64,000 nucleotides of DNA, from the NCBI GenBank assembly GCA_910584195.1, contig CAJTYV010000008.1, positions 1-64,000 of the forward strand, read 5' to 3'. This DNA is from an uncultured Ruminococcus sp. Lineage in GTDB: Bacteria; Bacillota; Clostridia; Oscillospirales; Ruminococcaceae. A program made the translations under genes and the position numbers. This document shows, piece by piece, positions 63,542 through 64,000 of this stretch (position 1 is its first letter; the number at the start of each line of letters is the position of its first letter). Below the pieces are notes generated by a model that was not told where the DNA came from, did not search any database, and saw only the letters and a list, made by a program, of their open reading frames with translations.

Positions 63542-64000
63542 AATCCAGAGGACAGTGTGCCGATTCCGTCGGACTATTATTATGCGAAACTCGGCAAGCC
63601 GAATCCTCGCCGTACAAGGCATTTGTGGAGTCCCGAATCGGTTAGGCAAATACTCCACAACTACACTTATCTCGGACACCTTGTTCAGCTCCGCACAACA
63701 ACGGTTAGCTACAAGAATCACAAAACGATAAAACGTGACGAGGAAGATATGATAGTTGTGAAGAATACGCACGAGCCAATTGTATCTCAGGAGCTTTGGG
63801 ACAGAGTGCGTGAAATGGAGCAGTCGGTATCTCAGGGCAAGCGGAACAACAGCGGTTATGTGGCAAACCTCAGTGGATTGATCTACTGTCAGGACTGCGG
63901 AAACAAAGTTCGCCTTGCATGGAACAACACCACAAATGACAGTAAGAAAAAGCCGAGGAAATATATCCGTCATAATTATAACTGCACTTCCTACATGAAG
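63542..64000 (+). CDS. Serine recombinase, middle part, running off the window
   Basis: Right of the IS the frame is open from 63542 to the window end: PIPSDYYYAKLGKPNPRRTR, then SPESVRQILHNYTYLG, HEPIVSQELWDRVREMEQSV and a zinc ribbon starting LIYCQDCGNKVRLAW. This is the recombinase domain and ribbon of a large serine recombinase. It lies earlier in the protein than the point where the left recombinase is cut, and differs in sequence, so it belongs to a second gene whose catalytic domain has been lost. Confidence 0.82.

Larger units (their letters stand above)
62333..63542 (+). mobile_element. Complete IS3-family insertion sequence
   Basis: About 1.2 kb with orfA and orfB in a -1 relation. 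The ends are imperfect inverted repeats (left GTCTATAATAAATTGGACA; right, reversed, GTCAACTCAAAATAGGACA). The two flanks come from different serine recombinases, so this is not a simple insertion into one gene. A truncated relative lies at 44847-45131. Confidence 0.82.

Noticed and set aside
62333..63542. The IS3 element as the source of transposase for the 191-bp MITEs
   Set aside because: Its ends (TGTC... with GGACA) do not resemble CCTGATTCCG.
1..64000. CRISPR array or rRNA genes
   Set aside because: No regularly spaced repeat series and no rRNA-like sequence were seen while reading the window.

Overview
The window looks like a chromosome segment of a fibre-degrading, low-to-mid GC Bacillota species close to Ruminococcus. 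The main evidence is a set of type I dockerin modules of the GDVNADGEFNIADVV...FDLCMMKR kind, attached to a ricin-lectin protein, a GH8 remnant, a GH53 galactanase, a GH18 protein and (in another form) a giant surface protein. A Spo0A C-terminal-type fragment opens the window. Many loci are decayed: about a dozen pseudogenes carry frameshifts, in-frame stops or truncations.

Layout. 0-1.5 kb: end of a Spo0A_C-like gene, an HNH remnant and a broken ricin-dockerin gene. 1.5-9.8 kb: a NACHT STAND ATPase and a 1620-residue dockerin-bearing surface protein. 9.8-15.2 kb: carbonic anhydrase, a peptide deformylase / LMW phosphatase / YgjP-protease operon, a palindrome with outward -10 boxes, broken receiver and GLUG genes, and yyaL. 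15.2-18 kb: remnants (tocopherol-cyclase-like, Fic, AraC, GH8-dockerin, IS3). 18-23.5 kb: a compact RNA-repair island made of RtcB, a structured RNA with a tRNA-like T-arm, and a DUF2828/vWA protein that resembles Ro60/Rsr in architecture, with two divergent WYL regulators. 24-28.3 kb: LRV-repeat protein, MerR/TipAS regulator, and GH53 and GH18 dockerin enzymes. 28.4-42.7 kb: a signalling or defence-like island on the minus strand. It holds a vWA - PP2C - Ser/Thr kinase triad of TerY-P type, at least five zinc-ribbon proteins (most membrane anchored), a membrane-anchored caspase-like protein and a decayed copy of it, a JAMM/JAB protein, a Sel1-repeat/CFI-box protein, a Cys-rich peptide and, upstream, an NB-ARC/TPR STAND ATPase. 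43-48.8 kb: remnants, a PIN toxin with a truncated antitoxin, and the broken end of a conjugative module (VirB4, PrgI, VirB6/TrbL, Maff2). 49-57 kb: a large secreted polymorphic-toxin-like protein with a C-terminal papain-like domain and an overlapping partner gene, followed by an orphan C-terminal cassette with its own partner. Two identical-length 191-bp MITEs with 5-bp target duplications have inserted there. 57-64 kb: a Tn4451-like mobilizable element (resolvase, MOB relaxase, MobC, TnpW, large serine recombinase) interrupted by an IS3-family element.

How the genes work together (inference). The RNA island should sense and repair cleaved RNA under WYL control. The zinc-ribbon island should convert a phosphorylation-controlled signal into a proteolytic (caspase/JAMM) response. 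The toxin locus looks like a cassette-swapping competition system, because both the toxin-side and partner-side ends of the cassettes are conserved while the middles diverge.
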